The translations under genes were made by a program, and so were the position numbers. The notes under the pieces were generated by a model. The model did not search any database. It was not told where the DNA came from and saw nothing but the letters and a program-made list of their open reading frames with translations. DNA of 64,000 nucleotides. Origin: Acridotheres tristis (lineage: Eukaryota; Chordata; Aves; Passeriformes; Sturnidae). Of this stretch, positions 43,401 through 58,400 are shown one piece after another; position 1 is the stretch's first letter; every line of letters starts with the position of its first letter. The stretch lies in the NCBI GenBank assembly GCA_037013685.1, contig CM072886.1:67222433-67286432 (forward strand), in the 5' to 3' direction.

Positions 43401-46400
43401 AGCAAAAAGAAAACTCCAACTGCTGTTTTGTTTTTATAACAGAATAAAGGAAAAAATAAAGTTAGTTTTCAACTTTGTAAAAAGCTATCTAAATTGATAG
43501 GGAAAACCTAACATATTCTTTGTAAACTAGAATCAAATAAAAGGCAATGCCAAATTCCTAAGTGTCAAATATGCATATATATAAAGGTAAAATAAAAATG
43601 TATCCTTGCCTTTTTGTTCTTTAACATAGCTCTCCTTACAGTTGTGCATGAGCTGCAGAATCCACTGATGTTGAGCACCAATGCACTGCCAAGCTGGGTC
43701 CCCAGGCGCATGAAGATCAGAAAGATATCTGTAAAATCCAGTCCAAAAATCACAGTTCTGACTTGACACACTGAAGGCCTCAGTAAAACAGACCAAGCAT
43801 GTACTAAGAAATACTTTTTCTTTTTTTTACATAATTTAAAAAAATCAAGAATAGATATTAAGATACACTCACATCTACTGCAAACAGAAGTTTTGCATTC
43901 CCCCTTCTTCAATTAGTGAGACAAAATTCCACCAAAAAAATCTTACAGAAATAAAAACCTTTAATATTATATTGATATGTATTTCCAGTTGTGTCTCTTG
44001 TGACGTATACAGGAAACCAAACTCTTTATCTGCAAGGTTGTAGTTTAGTGATTCAGATTTGAGTGGAACCAGTGATGGCATCTCAAGCACATAAAACATA
44101 CTATTTTTCTTCCTACTGTATATGACTGTATCATCATGTAATCTTAACAATTACAGAAGGAATTAATTTCTGCCAGCTCAATAATTTTAGCACATGTCTG
44201 CACAAACTTATGTAAATCTAGTTCCTGGGTTGTCTTTTTGTTTGTTTTGGTGTTTTTTTGTCCATGCACAGTCTGAAAAAAAACCCAGGAGGAAGAGATA
44301 ACAAAAAGGATTGTGGCTTCTAACATGCAGAAGCAAAACACTGCCTGTCTTTAGGGAGAGAGAGCTGCTGTGATTTCGATGAGAACACAAAAGGAATGTA
44401 GTCTCACTTATGGCATTCAAGACTATCTGATGACAGTACTTTCAAGACTATTTTCAAAAAGTGGTAGCTGCTCTACAGTTTAAGGCACATTGTTACATTC
44501 TGCATTAATGAAACTTAGGACAGATTAAAAAAGTCAAGATGCTTAACGTGAACTATACTGATATATTATCTTAAGCAGTGCAGGGAATGTTTACTCCCTC
44601 ACAAAAGCTGTTTTACTACAATAATACCTAATGTTAATTAGGACTGTGATGAATTCTGTCTTCTTTGACAAATGTCTGCAGCACTCGAACAAAAAAATAA
44701 ACTGTCAAAGTAGGACTGGTTGGATGGATGACAAAACTACACAACTAACCATTTTGACAGGGTGACATTTATAAATTATGAGCTCAAGTCCTTTTCAGTC
44801 TTATGTGGGACTTTAGTCTTTTCTTAGGCACAAAATTAAAAAAAAAATTACCACTGGTCTTGAAATACATACATCTGCTTGGCTCAAGTGCTATGGTAAA
44901 CTATTTCTGAACAGCATAAAATAATTAGTGCAAATACCCTAATACAGTGAGAGGAAAATATGAATTGAAGCCTAATTATAAGCATTAAATATCTGAAGGA
45001 GAAAACGACAGTATTTTACTTCTTGGTCAGCCTTCAACTTCAGAGACATACAAAACAAGTGTACCATGGAAGAAAAAACCTCATAAAAACAGCAGGGTTT
45101 ATGCAAACTATTTTACAATTTGGATTTTGTTAGTCTCATTTTTGCTGAAGTCCTCTGAAGAAAATTTACACTAATATACTCATGTATATTTAGAGTAATG
45201 AAACTAATTTAACAATTTCCTAAGCCGGGATTGTGTTGATTCATTAGAACTAAATTATTCCACATTCATCCACTCCCTGCTCTTCTTTATTATACTTCTA
45301 CATGTGGAATACATTTGCTTACATTAACACAGTCTGCTTTAACATAGGCTGGGGTATTTTTAAAAATTCGGTAGTTCAAGGTAAGGGGCTAAAAACCAAA
45401 CTACCTTAAAAACAACCAACCAAAACAACCAACCTCAAAAACTCAAGCAGGAAACAATAAAACACAGCAAACCAAAAAAACCCAAACAAAAAAACAGAAT
45501 CAAGCACATGTACAACTATGAGTCTTTCAAAGAATCCTTAGAAAAGGTCCTAAGACCTGGCTTAGCTTAAGCAGCCACTCTAATGTTTTCAAGTGTCAGA
45601 GAGGAAAGGAATAGCCAGTGCTGTCTTCACAGACAGAAAAAGCTGAACTATTCATCTTAAGAAACAATTCCTGTTAACAGGCAATATTTATGTAGCATCC
45701 AGAAGAATGAGAAGCACTCTACACAGATGCACACAGGTCACTGTAGTCATAAACTCACACAATGGAAAGGACCTAAGACACCAACACCGCACTTGAGCCT
45801 GTGCCACCGTGCCTGGTACACACACAGAACACTCCAGACCTCGTGCAGGTGTCTGAATTTTACAAATGTTTCCCACACAGCACTTTGGCCTGCTTCTTTT
45901 ATGATAACTGATAAAAACACTGAGATTGTCAAGACACACTAGGAGCCCTGGTAGATTCCAAATCTCAAAAGCTTTCTAAATAAAGCTGTCAAATGTTCCA
46001 GAGCATGCCAAAGTATGGCACCAAGGACTGAAGGGTTAAAGTCTGCATCAGCTCATCTCAGCAGCCCTACAACAGACATCAGCTTTGTGAAAAACATAAA
46101 ATCTGCAAATGTTAATGAAAACTGGTAACTAGCTCATTTTCACGAAATACGAAGGAACTTCATTGTTTAGCCTGAGCAGTAAGAGACCCAATACCACCTT
46201 CAAACAACAGAATGGTCTGGATTAAAGCCTCCCTGTCATCTGACTTGGGATGATTCCACTTCAACATCAAGTTAAGCTGAAGTGTAAGACGAGTTAATAA
46301 GGAATCTATTTAGAGGTATGCAACTAGGAGTGGTCATTTCAAACACAGCTTGCAATATGTCGGTTTAGAGAAAGCAACAAAATCTCAACATCCCTTAAAG

Positions 46401-49400
46401 ATTTAAAGAATTAAATTCAAATCTCAATTACGCTGCATTAAATTGTTCTCATTCAAGAACTGTTTTTCAGTCCTTCAATAAACAATCCAGTACCATTCCA
46501 TCACCATTATTTATATAATCATAAAGTCTCAAAATACTCACAGCCTTAAAATCAGTATTTAAACCATAGTAAAACTAGTTTCTACCCTATTTAGGAAACA
46601 TTTAAATACACATTTAACACCATATGTCTGATGAAGGCACTAGGCAAACTGTTACCTTATATAACGTTTCTGATCATGCAATGTTGACGGAGTTTCAAGC
46701 AGCTTATCCAACAAAAGTTCTCGTAAAGCTTCAATTCTGGTTTCAACTTCAGCATAATCTAGGAATAGAGAGCAGGAATAAATACAATGTGCCCTTAAGC
46801 AGAGTCATGAACTGAAAACTATGCTGTTTTCCTAGGGTAACAGACACTTCTGGAGTTATTGTGGAAATCAATATAAACCATTTTATAACAAGCCACATCT
46901 AAAAATATTACACATGACAGTTTTACAAAACCACAGAATTAGACTTTCAAGTCTTTCCAACAATATGTGAGAAAGATATTCAAAGTCACATTTTAATTAC
47001 TGTAATCTTTTTTTATGTCCAGTAATACCAAGCGTAAATAAACAAATAAAATTGGCTGCGATTTCACATTTTGTAGTATATACCTCACTCAGAAAACTTG
47101 CCAGAAATATTGCCTAGAGTAATTGTCTCCTATAAATCCATAATTTGTATGGATGAAAATCTGTATCAAAACCACATAAATGTTTGGTCTCCTATGTGCT
47201 TTTTAACCTTTAAGTTAAGGAAAAGACCCCGAAACCATTAAATAACAGAAGCTGTATCTTACATTTTTTGAACACTTGAACCTCTGTCTTTCCAAAGAGG
47301 GACTTGGCTTTTTCGTAGTCATTAATAACCACATCATAATCGCCCTTAAAAACAAAACCAAGCATTTACATTTGTCAAAGAAAAGACGAATGTCAAAAGG
47401 CTACTTTAAGCAAATAGAAAATTATTTTTGAAGTATTATACCTTCTGGATATTTCTTTCAATATTTAAGGGAAGATTGAAAAGAAATTTAAAGCGCTGAA
47501 GAACATTAAGTGCGTTTCTCGTTGAATCAGCTTTGTCCTTGCGACCCAGCACTTCTTGAAATAAGGTATCTGCTGTGTTACTGGCTCCTATTTCAAAAAG
47601 GGTGACAGTAAGAAAAAGTGTAAGTAATCAGTTGAAATCACAAACAGATTTTCTTCATTTTAATGAGTTATTCAAGGTTTTTTTAGAGCAAATGAGTAAT
47701 TATTGCTGATTTTCAAATTTTTTTGTTCAACTGTGTTTAACATTTTACAACTGCTGAAATTGTATTTCAAAGTGAACCCCTTAGCATTTTAATGTGGTAA
47801 GACCCCTGTGCGACTAAAAACAATCACTCTTTCCTATTTCAAATAGCTTAGCTTTTCTGCAGATATTTTATAGTTTGCTTTGGCTCCAGATGTACATTTT
47901 TCAACCAAATTATGCATCTCAGGATATAGAAAAAGTCATAGAAAGCTTTATTTTTTACAAAAGTATAATTTCATTTTGTTAATTAATGTCAGAGCTTCTA
48001 AAGTTATCACTGGGTTTTGCAAACAATTTTTTTACGTTTTCAAGTCAAGTCTTAAAAATTATTAACAGTATTTGAACCACTTAAAAGTACCTATGTCAAT
48101 GTCAAAATGTCATGATTAAAAAGTCTAACTAGCTGGTCACTGGAACAGAATGAATACAAAGTGTCTTCACATTGCATTAAAATTCTTAATGGCTTCAACA
48201 CACACAGGATGAAGACTTGATCAACAATTTCATGTATTTAAGTGTCTATACTATCTATGAATACTCTTCAATAAATACATTAAATATCATCCTAAAACTT
48301 CTTATATCCAAACTAAAAAGCATTCTATTTTCTAATAAAGATTGTTTCCTAAGACAGAATAATAAATTTTCATTTGTAGTAGAAAAGACTTACATTGCAT
48401 ATGAATATTTGCATTTTTTCAACTTATGACTTACTTTTAATTAACCAAAAAAAAAAAAAAGTGGAACTGCTTTAGCCTTTTTGATCATTGCGTGTAAAAG
48501 TTTCTACATTATCTGGTCTAGTGACTATACTTTAAGCAAAGATGAAAAAAATTACATCAGTCTCGCTGGGTGGCTTGCATGCCATTTTCTCTAGTCAACA
48601 CTGTGGGTGGCCTGCTCATGTTAAAAGTAGTCTTTGTAAAATAATTGTTATATCTAAATAATGTTTAAACTTTGTTGAAATTTTGAAGCCTTGATGTAAA
48701 AAAAGTTTTGTCAGGACATCTATTTCCACCACATAGTATTCAGCATAGAATACTTTAATCCATTAAGGAGAAATGCACAATGAAAACAGTTAGCTGGACA
48801 TTTAAATACAGATCACGGATAAAGTATGATTTTTCTCAGGGTTAAAAGAAATGATTGTTTTGTATATCCTTCTAGTAAGTAGAATTTTGTTTGCTTGAAT
48901 TCGTATGTTTCTTGTCCATTCTTTTAACAGCACAGGAGCAATGTGCTCTACCTGGGAATCGAAGCTATATTCATGAAGTTGTTTTTTTTCTTGATTCAGT
49001 GCAAACCTTTTTTAAAAGGTAATTGACAACTGCAGGAAGACCAAAGTAATTTCTATCTTAATCTCTTCATGAAATCCTCAATTCAGGGAAATGATTCTAC
49101 TTTTTTTTTTTTTTTAGGGGTACTTTTTCCGCTTTATAAGAAATTGAAATAAATCAAATACTTATTGAAATATATCAAATTACTTATGAATGTATTAATG
49201 TAATTCAATACTTCATGCATAACAGATCTATCTTTTTACAATTAAAATAATATTGCTTCCCTCCTCATCCCTCCAAATCCTCTCTACAATAACAATCTTT
49301 CTCTCTTGATTACTGATGAACCATCCATGAATCCATGAATAAAGTTTCAGTTCTTATATTGACCATGATTTGAAAATGGATGATTCATTGACAATGCATG

Positions 49401-52400
49401 AATTTTTTTACTTCAAAATAAATCTCTAGTTATTCAACAGTTGTCTGTCTTAGAGTCTGAGAAAAACACTACATATAGGAATTCAATTTACCTCCTTTAA
49501 TATACAATTCTTCATTAAATTAATTATAAGACACTGCATGTTTCAAACAATATAAATTTAACAGTTTGTTTAGCAATGAAATTGAGCAAAAATTCCAAAC
49601 ATCTATAATTCCAGCTAAAAACCCAAACTGCTCTTTTACTATTCCATGTAATTTCAATTCAAGAATTTGGAACCCTCTTTACATACATTCAGATGCTGTG
49701 GAAAGCATGCTCATTGTTAAGGATTTGTAACCAAGCTCACACAACAGCAGTTGTCTCTCAAAACATGCACCTAGAGTCCATAAAATGCTCAATTCAACTA
49801 AAGAATTAAAGTAATTTTTGAAAGCAGTCCCTGCTACTCATGGATTATGGAAGCTTTTCAATGGTCAGACAAGAAACAAAGCTTTGATCCTAAACTACTT
49901 TGCATAATATTATTTACTCTTTTTAAATCCATGTATTCCTACTTCCCTGCCTCCCACCCATCATGACTTGCAAAGTATAGTGAGGAAAAGCAGCCAATTC
50001 TTTTCATAGCAGAGCCAAACTTCAAACCACTCTGAAGTGTCTGGCACAAGTTCCTCTACAGATCCAGCTCGAAAAAGACAGTTTGCATTGTCTACGTACA
50101 AACTTCAGCCACCATTTATCAAATGAAACAGTAATTATATATTATAGGTAAATTTGTCTTATATTAGTGTATATAAGAAAGTATCACAGACCTAAATTTT
50201 TGGGTTTTTATTTAAAATCTGTCACAATATTTAGTACAAGGTAAAGTGCTATCCAAGGAATCTGTGCTTGGTGCATGACATGGCCTAAATACAAAGCACT
50301 GAGGATTGCACTGGAAAATTTCAGCAAATGCTTCTTTTTCTCCTACCTAGATGTACCAAATATTCTGCACATATAGACACATGCTACAGTCTTTATATAG
50401 AGGTGTGAGACTTTATGTGGTGGTTTTTGGTGATTTTAAAATTTTTGGCAGTTTTTTTTTCATTTCAGGCATCAAGATGAGGGAATAACAATGTTCAAAC
50501 TACACCTTTATTGTGAGCATCAAGGAATCCCTACTGAAAAGGGCTAGAGCTGTTCACAAAACCCCCTGCTTTCTTTGTGCTCTCCACACAAACACACATA
50601 CAGTCACTGCTTTCTTCATACAAGAGAAGAAAAACAGTGAACTTCCATGTCACTTTCTTGATTTCATAAAACACACTCAGACTTTCCAACACTGAGTCAG
50701 CTATCTGCATGTCATTCCTGCTTATTGATACAGCACTAAGGGAAACATCCCTTCCTCTGTGAAAAAAATCACAATGAAACAAAGTAAAATTATCTTGGCA
50801 GAAGTCCCAGCATTTACAAAAAAAAAAAAAAAAAAAAAGAAACCTTTTTGATCTGATGAAACACATACCGAACTGCAGCAAATTCAAGCCATCTCTCTCA
50901 ATGCAACCTTACAGTTAATACAGAGAAAGAGAAAACAAAGTACTGACAACTTTTCAAGGTTTCTAGAAAGAATGATCATGCCAAATAGTCTAAATGCCAG
51001 CACATTAAGTGAAAAAGATCCTGTCAATAGACCTTGTTACTGTAAACATCTTATAATTGGGTTTTTTTCTGCCTTTACTTGAGTGTCTTACCATCCTGGT
51101 ATTTAGCTCAGCTCATCCTTATACAGTTTTGTCTATCTATATAATTCTCTGTTTTCTTCATCCATTCAAAATTGCAATGCCACCAAAATTAACCTAAAGT
51201 AAACACTTTAGAACATCTTTATTTTGATATTTGTTATCACAAACATTGCCACAAGTTGTGGTAACTGCTGCTACTTATTTCAAAGGGTGCATTATCACAC
51301 CCTGGAACCGCTATCACCAAACAGGGAAGGGACAAGAGACTCTCTTCTATTTTCTACAATAGGAAATATTAGGAAAATATTAAAGCACGTTAGAAAGTCC
51401 AAAGTCCATAAATAGTTGCTGCTGGAAGGACAAAACTTACTGTTCAGTACATTCTCCAGTTTTTGCGTCATGGATCCTTCTACTTTTTCCGTTCCATCCG
51501 CTTCCAGTTTTTGATGGATTGCTGGAATAAAGTGTCTAGTTAAAACGCAGAACATTTTAATAGGTGGGAACACATTACATCAAAGTGACACTTTTAAACA
51601 TTTTTAAAATTAAAAATAAAGTGTTATTTTTCTTTTTAGACACAAAAAAATACAAACATGCTTCATGGCAGCAGAGTCTAGTGGAGGACAGGGCTTAGAG
51701 CCAGACACTGCAGAATTTTAACCATTACTTTGACATAGATTTCCTGTATCTTTTTAAAAAAGACAGTAATGCTTAAGAAAAAAAAACCACATAGATATAG
51801 ACAGAATAATCTATTAGCTATTATAATCTAAATTAGCAATCTTGTACAGGTATTAATTAAAATTTGTATTTTGAAAAGTACCATTTAAATACATAATTAT
51901 TCTGCTTTGTAAGTCACTGATGTCATAAAAAAGAAATTACCAATAATTAAAGGGTTTTCTCTTTCTCTAAAGACAGTCACTGGGAATCAGGATGATCCCA
52001 ATACCGAGTGCTAGAACATTCCCCCATCACTTCTTTTCATCTATAAAAGGCACTCCTAAAATACAATTTAAGAGTTTCTTGGAGCATTAACCATTGTCAC
52101 AATGTTTCTGTGTAATTTTGCTCAAAACAACAGGAAAACACAGGAGAAGTTGCTTTATTTTTTTTTTTAAGATGCTATTTTTCTCCTGTCCTAAGATGCC
52201 AAAATCCCAAACTCTTATTTCTGTGTGGTATTACTAATGGAGGTGGAAATGCACAGCACCAGCATTAATTTGTTCTTTCACTATAATTTACTCGAATTTC
52301 TTTTTCAGAGAGGGGGAGACTTAACAGCATAGCCTGATGACACTGTGGTACCCTGAAAACACGAACAGTGTATGTAGTGTAGGTAGCCCTTTCTTCTACT

Positions 52401-55400
52401 TCCCCCCTCTCACACAGCCCTCCTTCCCTCTTCTAATGTTCAGCACAACCAGCACAAACCAGTATTTCTCTCTTTTAAGGTATTATTCCTGTACAAATGC
52501 AGCACATGTAAAATATGATTTTCCTTTCAAATTTTTTATCTGTTAATGTGCTAATCTGATCCATCAAAAAGCCATCATCTCCTACTGCTTTATATATATT
52601 TGAGACTTAAAAAAAATTTCCAACTGCTTTCAGATGGCTCTCAGTAGAATGGAGAGAGGCTAAGCTACCCTTGAAAACAGCGACACCCAATGCTCTGAAA
52701 AAATCAAGTAATGATATATTTTAGTTTAAAACACAGATACAGTTCTGAAAGCAGTCTCTCAATTGATCCAGCTTATCTTGCTCCGGTTTCTATGGCAGAG
52801 CAACCTGAGCTCCTCAACTGGTATCTCTGAAGGTGAAACAACATTAGAAGAAGCACTCCAAGACTATACCTGACGTGCTCAAAGAAATACCTGGAATTCA
52901 ATCCACTGGGTGAAATCTGAACTAGGTCTGAAATACTGCCATAAATTGCACATACCATGCATACAGAGATGCCACTGCCAACTGGTTTCCTCTCCAGTGC
53001 CATCCCTACTTGCCCATGCCATGTAGATGCAAGCTAGCAAGTGAACAAGGACAGGAACCCTGTGGCCTCAGTCCTACTGCAAGGAGTGAGTGAAGGTGGC
53101 TATTCTGAAACAGGATGGCCCTTTATAGTCTCCAGCCTCTCTCAAAGAAGGAATTTTCATTGAGGGGGAGACAGAGGAGACACGTGAGTAACACCACAGT
53201 GTAATTAAAAAAAAAAAAAAAAGAAGAAAAAAGCAGGAAAAATAAGAGAGAAGGAAAATTGCATTATTCTCAAACATCCAAATTTGACCCTTCAATCCCT
53301 CGATCCTATACAAAGAATTACAGGAAGCCTTGCTTACATGAAGATACAAGAGCAAGTCAATTTTCATTCTTAAAGTCTTCAGAGAGGAAAAAAAAATCTA
53401 ATTAGAACACCATATTTCTTAAGACAGTCAACTCTTAAATGAAATGAACTAAAACTAACAGATTCTTGCATATTTCAGGACAGACATCTACCTTAAAAGA
53501 TGGTGTGTTGTTAACTGTTGCATATATTTTGTGTACAATGTAGACAGCCCCTAGGAACAAGAATACGTCCACAATTTTATCACAAAAACATTAGTGGCTC
53601 TACTGACGTTATTCCATTTCTATATAACATATTCAGTCAGAGGCAGCCAATTACTGCTGTGCAAGTAATGTTGCACACTGAAAAGCAAGTTCAGCCGAAC
53701 AGCAACCACAACATAAATAGACATTTTAAAGCCAAATGTTGCAAGTACTATTGGAATCACATCAAACTGTAATGATTTTCATTTACATATTTTGAAATCA
53801 TTCTATGAGACATACTTTTGAAAGATACTTTAAAAAGAGGCATGAATAAAAATCTAAGTTACATACTGCCTCAGAGATTTTTAAAATTTAGCATTTTGGA
53901 ACCATTAATTACATACCATTAATTGCTGACCAATTCAATATCATGTAAATTTGAAGGGGGAAAACCTAAGCATTTACAAAAGTGACCTGTAATATCTAAA
54001 CCTCTATCAAAGCATACATACTGGGAACAAAACATAAAACATGATGAGCACTTCTTATTGGACATAAATTTTGAAAGAACACTATTTACCATGTTAGAAC
54101 CTTCAACAAGTCTCAAAATGTAGTTTCTTATTATGAATGCAGCTTATTTAGAAGTTATGATGATATTAAAGTTAAAATATGATCTTTAACCAGTTGCTGA
54201 AAGTTAAAATACATCTTGAAAAAGCACTTCTCTTTCTCATCTTGTTCAGAAAAGAACATACAATAGCCATATACTATTCCCTCCTCTTCCTTTTAGAAGA
54301 CAGAAAATACTTGTTTTCACATTGGTAGCTTTTGTGCATAGCAATCTGGAAAACAGTATTCAAGAATCTTAGCTTGAAAATTTTGATGTTGTAAACCCAG
54401 GAAGAATGGTTTTCTAAGTTTCAGACAGAGAAAAGTATGTCAGCGGGGCAAAAAAAATAAAAATAAACCAAGGTGTTAAGTTTCAGAAACGTGGAAAGCA
54501 CTGCAGAGTACAGATAAAGACTTATTAAGCATATGTAACTAGGAGTGTAAATCAAAAGGCATTTTTGAATCATTGTCTGAAATAAGGTATTTCAGGACAT
54601 TCTGTAAAGTCTAAACCTCTTAAATTACTCTGTGTTCACACAATAAATTTGTTATATTTCCTTCTACATGTTTAAGCTACTTTGTTTACTGTAGCTATTT
54701 TTACACATTATAATTAGATTTAGCAATAGGTACATTTTGTCGTGTTCTAAGGCTGAGTTACAAAAGAAAAAAAAAAAGTCTTAAGCTTTCGCAGTGAAAA
54801 AGGCTTTCTAATGAAGTCTGAGCTTACTCCATTTGCATAAAATGATTTTGAAAAAGCTAACTGCATGTTCCTTCCATGGGGACCAGACAAAAAGTCTTTG
54901 ATTTAGAAGTTTAGACAAGTGCAACTACATGCAGTCAAGAAAAGTATCTGTAGACCTCATTTTTGGAAGGAATCTAGAGATACTAAAGTTATTTTTTTTC
55001 TCCTAAAGAAAAAGATGCACTAAATCCAAGTAATAGTGGTTGATACTGTTTGGGACAACCCTTGTTCTCTATGCAAAGGGCTTCTTTTTGCTGGATCTAG
55101 TAATCACACAGTCTAGCTGCAGGGCAGCTGTAGTGAGATAATGTGGTGCAAAACTAACTCCCTAAGGAAGAAAAGTTGCTTTACTCATCAGTGAGCTTGT
55201 TTAAACCTTGCCTTAGTGGCAGCACTGCAGTATAAGGAAAGGAGCATATGGCCAAGGGAAGGTGGAAAGCCATCCTACTCTTCCCATGCTACCCAGTACT
55301 TAAGATTACCTTCAAATGCAACTTTTTACCATCAACTCATCACTGGCTGCAATAAGAAGAGTAAGAAGAATATTTTAGGTCTTTGAAGGCTTGAAGTAAA

Positions 55401-58400
55401 GGATGGATGGGATTTTTCTTTAACTGCCAGTTACCGTGGATTTACCTGACAGAAACTATACAAGTTGGAAAAGCAGTTGGAAACCATGCAGAATCTGCTC
55501 CTTATTTTTAGAAGCTTTACTGTAAGAAGCATACAATTAATAAAAATGAGGAAAGGCTACAACCAAGGCCACATAATTAGCTGTATTTTGTATCATCTTT
55601 GCCAGTAGGTATTCATGTTTCCCAGCTAAGTCAGAATATTTAAAAACTTGTAAACTTCACAGCTGCAGGCAGATAGTGATTAATAATAGTGAAGAAACTA
55701 AGTTCAAAATTCACAACCTCTTAACTGTGACTAAATGCACCAGAACACATGCAAAGTTCAATCTGGCAAATAAGCACTAATATAGGCCTTGTATTAAAAT
55801 AAACTGCAGCTATTTAATTGCTACTCACATAGAAAACAATTTCATTTAATCTAAGAAAGGATATGGGTTTTTTGTTAGATTTGTGGCAACCAAAAATCTA
55901 GTAAATTAAACCACTTGCCAGGATCATGCAGCTTTTGATTTGCAAATTTCATACTTGATTTTCTCATTAGATATTTTTAAAATGTATTTTGAGATAGGCA
56001 CCAGGCGTGGCATTCTCAAAAGCTCCTCAGCCTAACTCTCAGCTCAAAGCAATACAGATGAGCATTTTCTACCATTTTCTGAGTAAAGGATGGCTAGAAA
56101 CGCATGTGGCATATCTGAAAATCTTACTCATTTTCACAGAAATGTGGTTAAAGAAAAAAGTACTTGAAATAAATCACATCCTTTTAGTCAGATGCAGAAA
56201 ACAGGAGGGAGAAAAATACAAGAAGGGCAAAGCCGACTCAGCAAAGTGTTTCTGACCATCTGATGTGGTAACTATGAACCTGGCACCAAAGAACCATAAG
56301 GGAGGAATGAAGAACACATGTTAGAACACTGCCAGGATTCATGCCCAATGAATGGATAAAAATGCCTTTGGTTTCCTTTATTGGAAGATTAACTATTTTT
56401 TGTAATTTTAGCAAAATATAAGAAGGTTATTGATGAAGACAGTATCCCTATGTAAGGTAAAAATTGTTCTGAATGGATTCAACAGGACTGCAGGGCTGCA
56501 TATAAAGAAGAAAGAAATAAAGACAGCATGCCATGAACAAAGCTCTTAATACATTACTCTATGAAAATCTAAAAAACCCCAGTTTTCTCCCTATGGTCAT
56601 TAGTTAATAGTGCTAAGTGAAGTTTGATTTGGTCATTCCTGCGGTGTCCCTTGAGAATTCTAGATATTTTTGTATTGGCAAAGCAAACTTGGCTTTGTTT
56701 TGGTTAACATTATTAATCCTAGCAAAAATGACAAAATATTGAACTAAATGCAGTATATTGTCTTAAGCTGCCTTTTTGTGTTTTGTTTCTCTAGCATTTA
56801 CTTCTTCAAGCCTGTTTACCCAAAAGAGTGGAAAAAATCAAAGAAAATGGACAGACTTAAAATAATATCTTAAGGTAATTAAAGCACAGTGCTAGGAAGG
56901 GAGGCTTTATTGATATATGAACCCCAAAAGTTTTAGTCTAAAAACATTATGAGACCAGACTACTTGCTCTCAGATGGACTTATATCAAAGTAAGCCTAAT
57001 ATCTCTGGGCAAATATCTTGGAAATAGACAGGAAAATGTGGCTAATTATTCTGCCCATGGATGCACTAAAAATTCCAGAACTGGATCCAAGCCTTTGCCA
57101 GAACACTTGAGAATTATAGAGTACAGAACATGCTATTCTCTCTTTACTGGCGCTAAACTTCTGCATCTGTGAAAGGTAAAAATAGTAAAAATAAAAGCAG
57201 CTTTTAAGCGTTGTATTTTAAAGGTGGTATGGAAATCAAAATGGAATAATGTAGCATGAAATTAAGGTGGTTTTATGGCTTGCAGGATAAGTCTGGGTCA
57301 AATTTAATCATAGGTAACTTTTTTGCACGCTTGCAATCAATTGCAGAATTTGCTGCTTGAAAATTGCAAAACTTATTTCTTTTTCTACATGCTTTACTAT
57401 TTTTCAAATTCAAACAAAAAAGTTAACTTAGCTGAAAAAAACTCAAATTTTATAAAATATGACAGCCACTCAGTAACTATAAGCTGCAAAAACAGCATCC
57501 CTTTGGAGAAATTCTGCTAGTAATTAGCTCACATCTCTACAATAACTGATGAAGAAGCTACATGAACAGTCAGCATTAAAGCAGGTACAGGCTTGGGCAG
57601 AGAATTTTCACTATGGTCTGTGACAATTCCTGCTGTTTCCCACATCTTCTAATCAGATTTTCTCTTGCTTGAGACAAAAAAAAACCCCAACTCCCTACAC
57701 AATGCCATGCTAGGACCAGCATGAAAGGAAAGTTTGAGCCTTTTATCAATTGTGATAATTTCTGCTTTTATAAAGTTGCATTAAGGTAACAATTGGTTGC
57801 TACAAAAATTGACCAGAGGAAGCATTCACCCGAGACAAATCTATCTACCACTACTTAAGGCACGTTATGGCACCCCTTGGTCAGGTCATCTTTCTCTCAG
57901 AATACATTTCTCATTTCAATGTCCCTCTTGTTATCTAGTGCTGAAAGATCAGAACACAAGTTTCCAACAAGCAAAATTAAAATAAGTTTTATTTAGTATG
58001 GCTATTTTTAGAATGCCTAATTTAGCACATCTATTTTTTCATTTTGAGTGCTGAGAAGGCCTATAAAGGTAAGGACAAAATATAAAACAATGATAGTACT
58101 TATTCTCATTCAGCTTTTGTCTGTAAGGGTAGCACAAAGATGATTCAAGTATTCAGACAGGAGGAGCCACTTGGAAAGACAGACAGTGAGTAGAGAGCAG
58201 ATCAGCTATTGCTTCATGATGATTATGTGGAGGCATGATCATAATTCTTAACTTAAAATAATCTAACTTGCACCTACTATGAGGCACACACATGCAGGGG
58301 AACTTTGAAGTGACTGATAAGCTCTCAGATATGTATCCAATACACGCGGCACGATTTTTTTAGTTTTGCCAGTTTGTTTCCATGGCCCTATTCTTTCTTA

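Larger units (their letters stand above)
32502..43609 (-). other. EXOC2: EXOC2 intron F-G, 11.1 kb, GC-AG type
   Basis: The second-longest intron here. It begins with GCAAGG at 43609 and ends CTGCCCAG before 32501. It holds a weak CR1-like scrap (33386-33414), the GC-richer island (36076-36700), A/T runs at 37554-37567 and 40324-40348, and a 9-bp stem-loop followed by T6 (42899-42926). No exon was recognised. Confidence 0.88.
47588..51440 (-). other. EXOC2: EXOC2 intron B-C
   Basis: 3.9 kb. It contains A and T runs (48448-48461, 49101-49115, 50818-50838) and a 22-bp tandem duplication (49144-49187). No exon was recognised. Confidence 0.9.

Noticed and set aside
43565..43912. 115-codon minus-strand frame overlapping exon F
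   Set aside because: It is a different frame from Sec5 through the same exon and runs into intron. The Sec5 frame explains the conserved sequence.
45740..45790. CR1-like CTCACACAATGGAAAGGACC
   Set aside because: Similarity to the CR1 3' end is confined to a few short words and could be chance.
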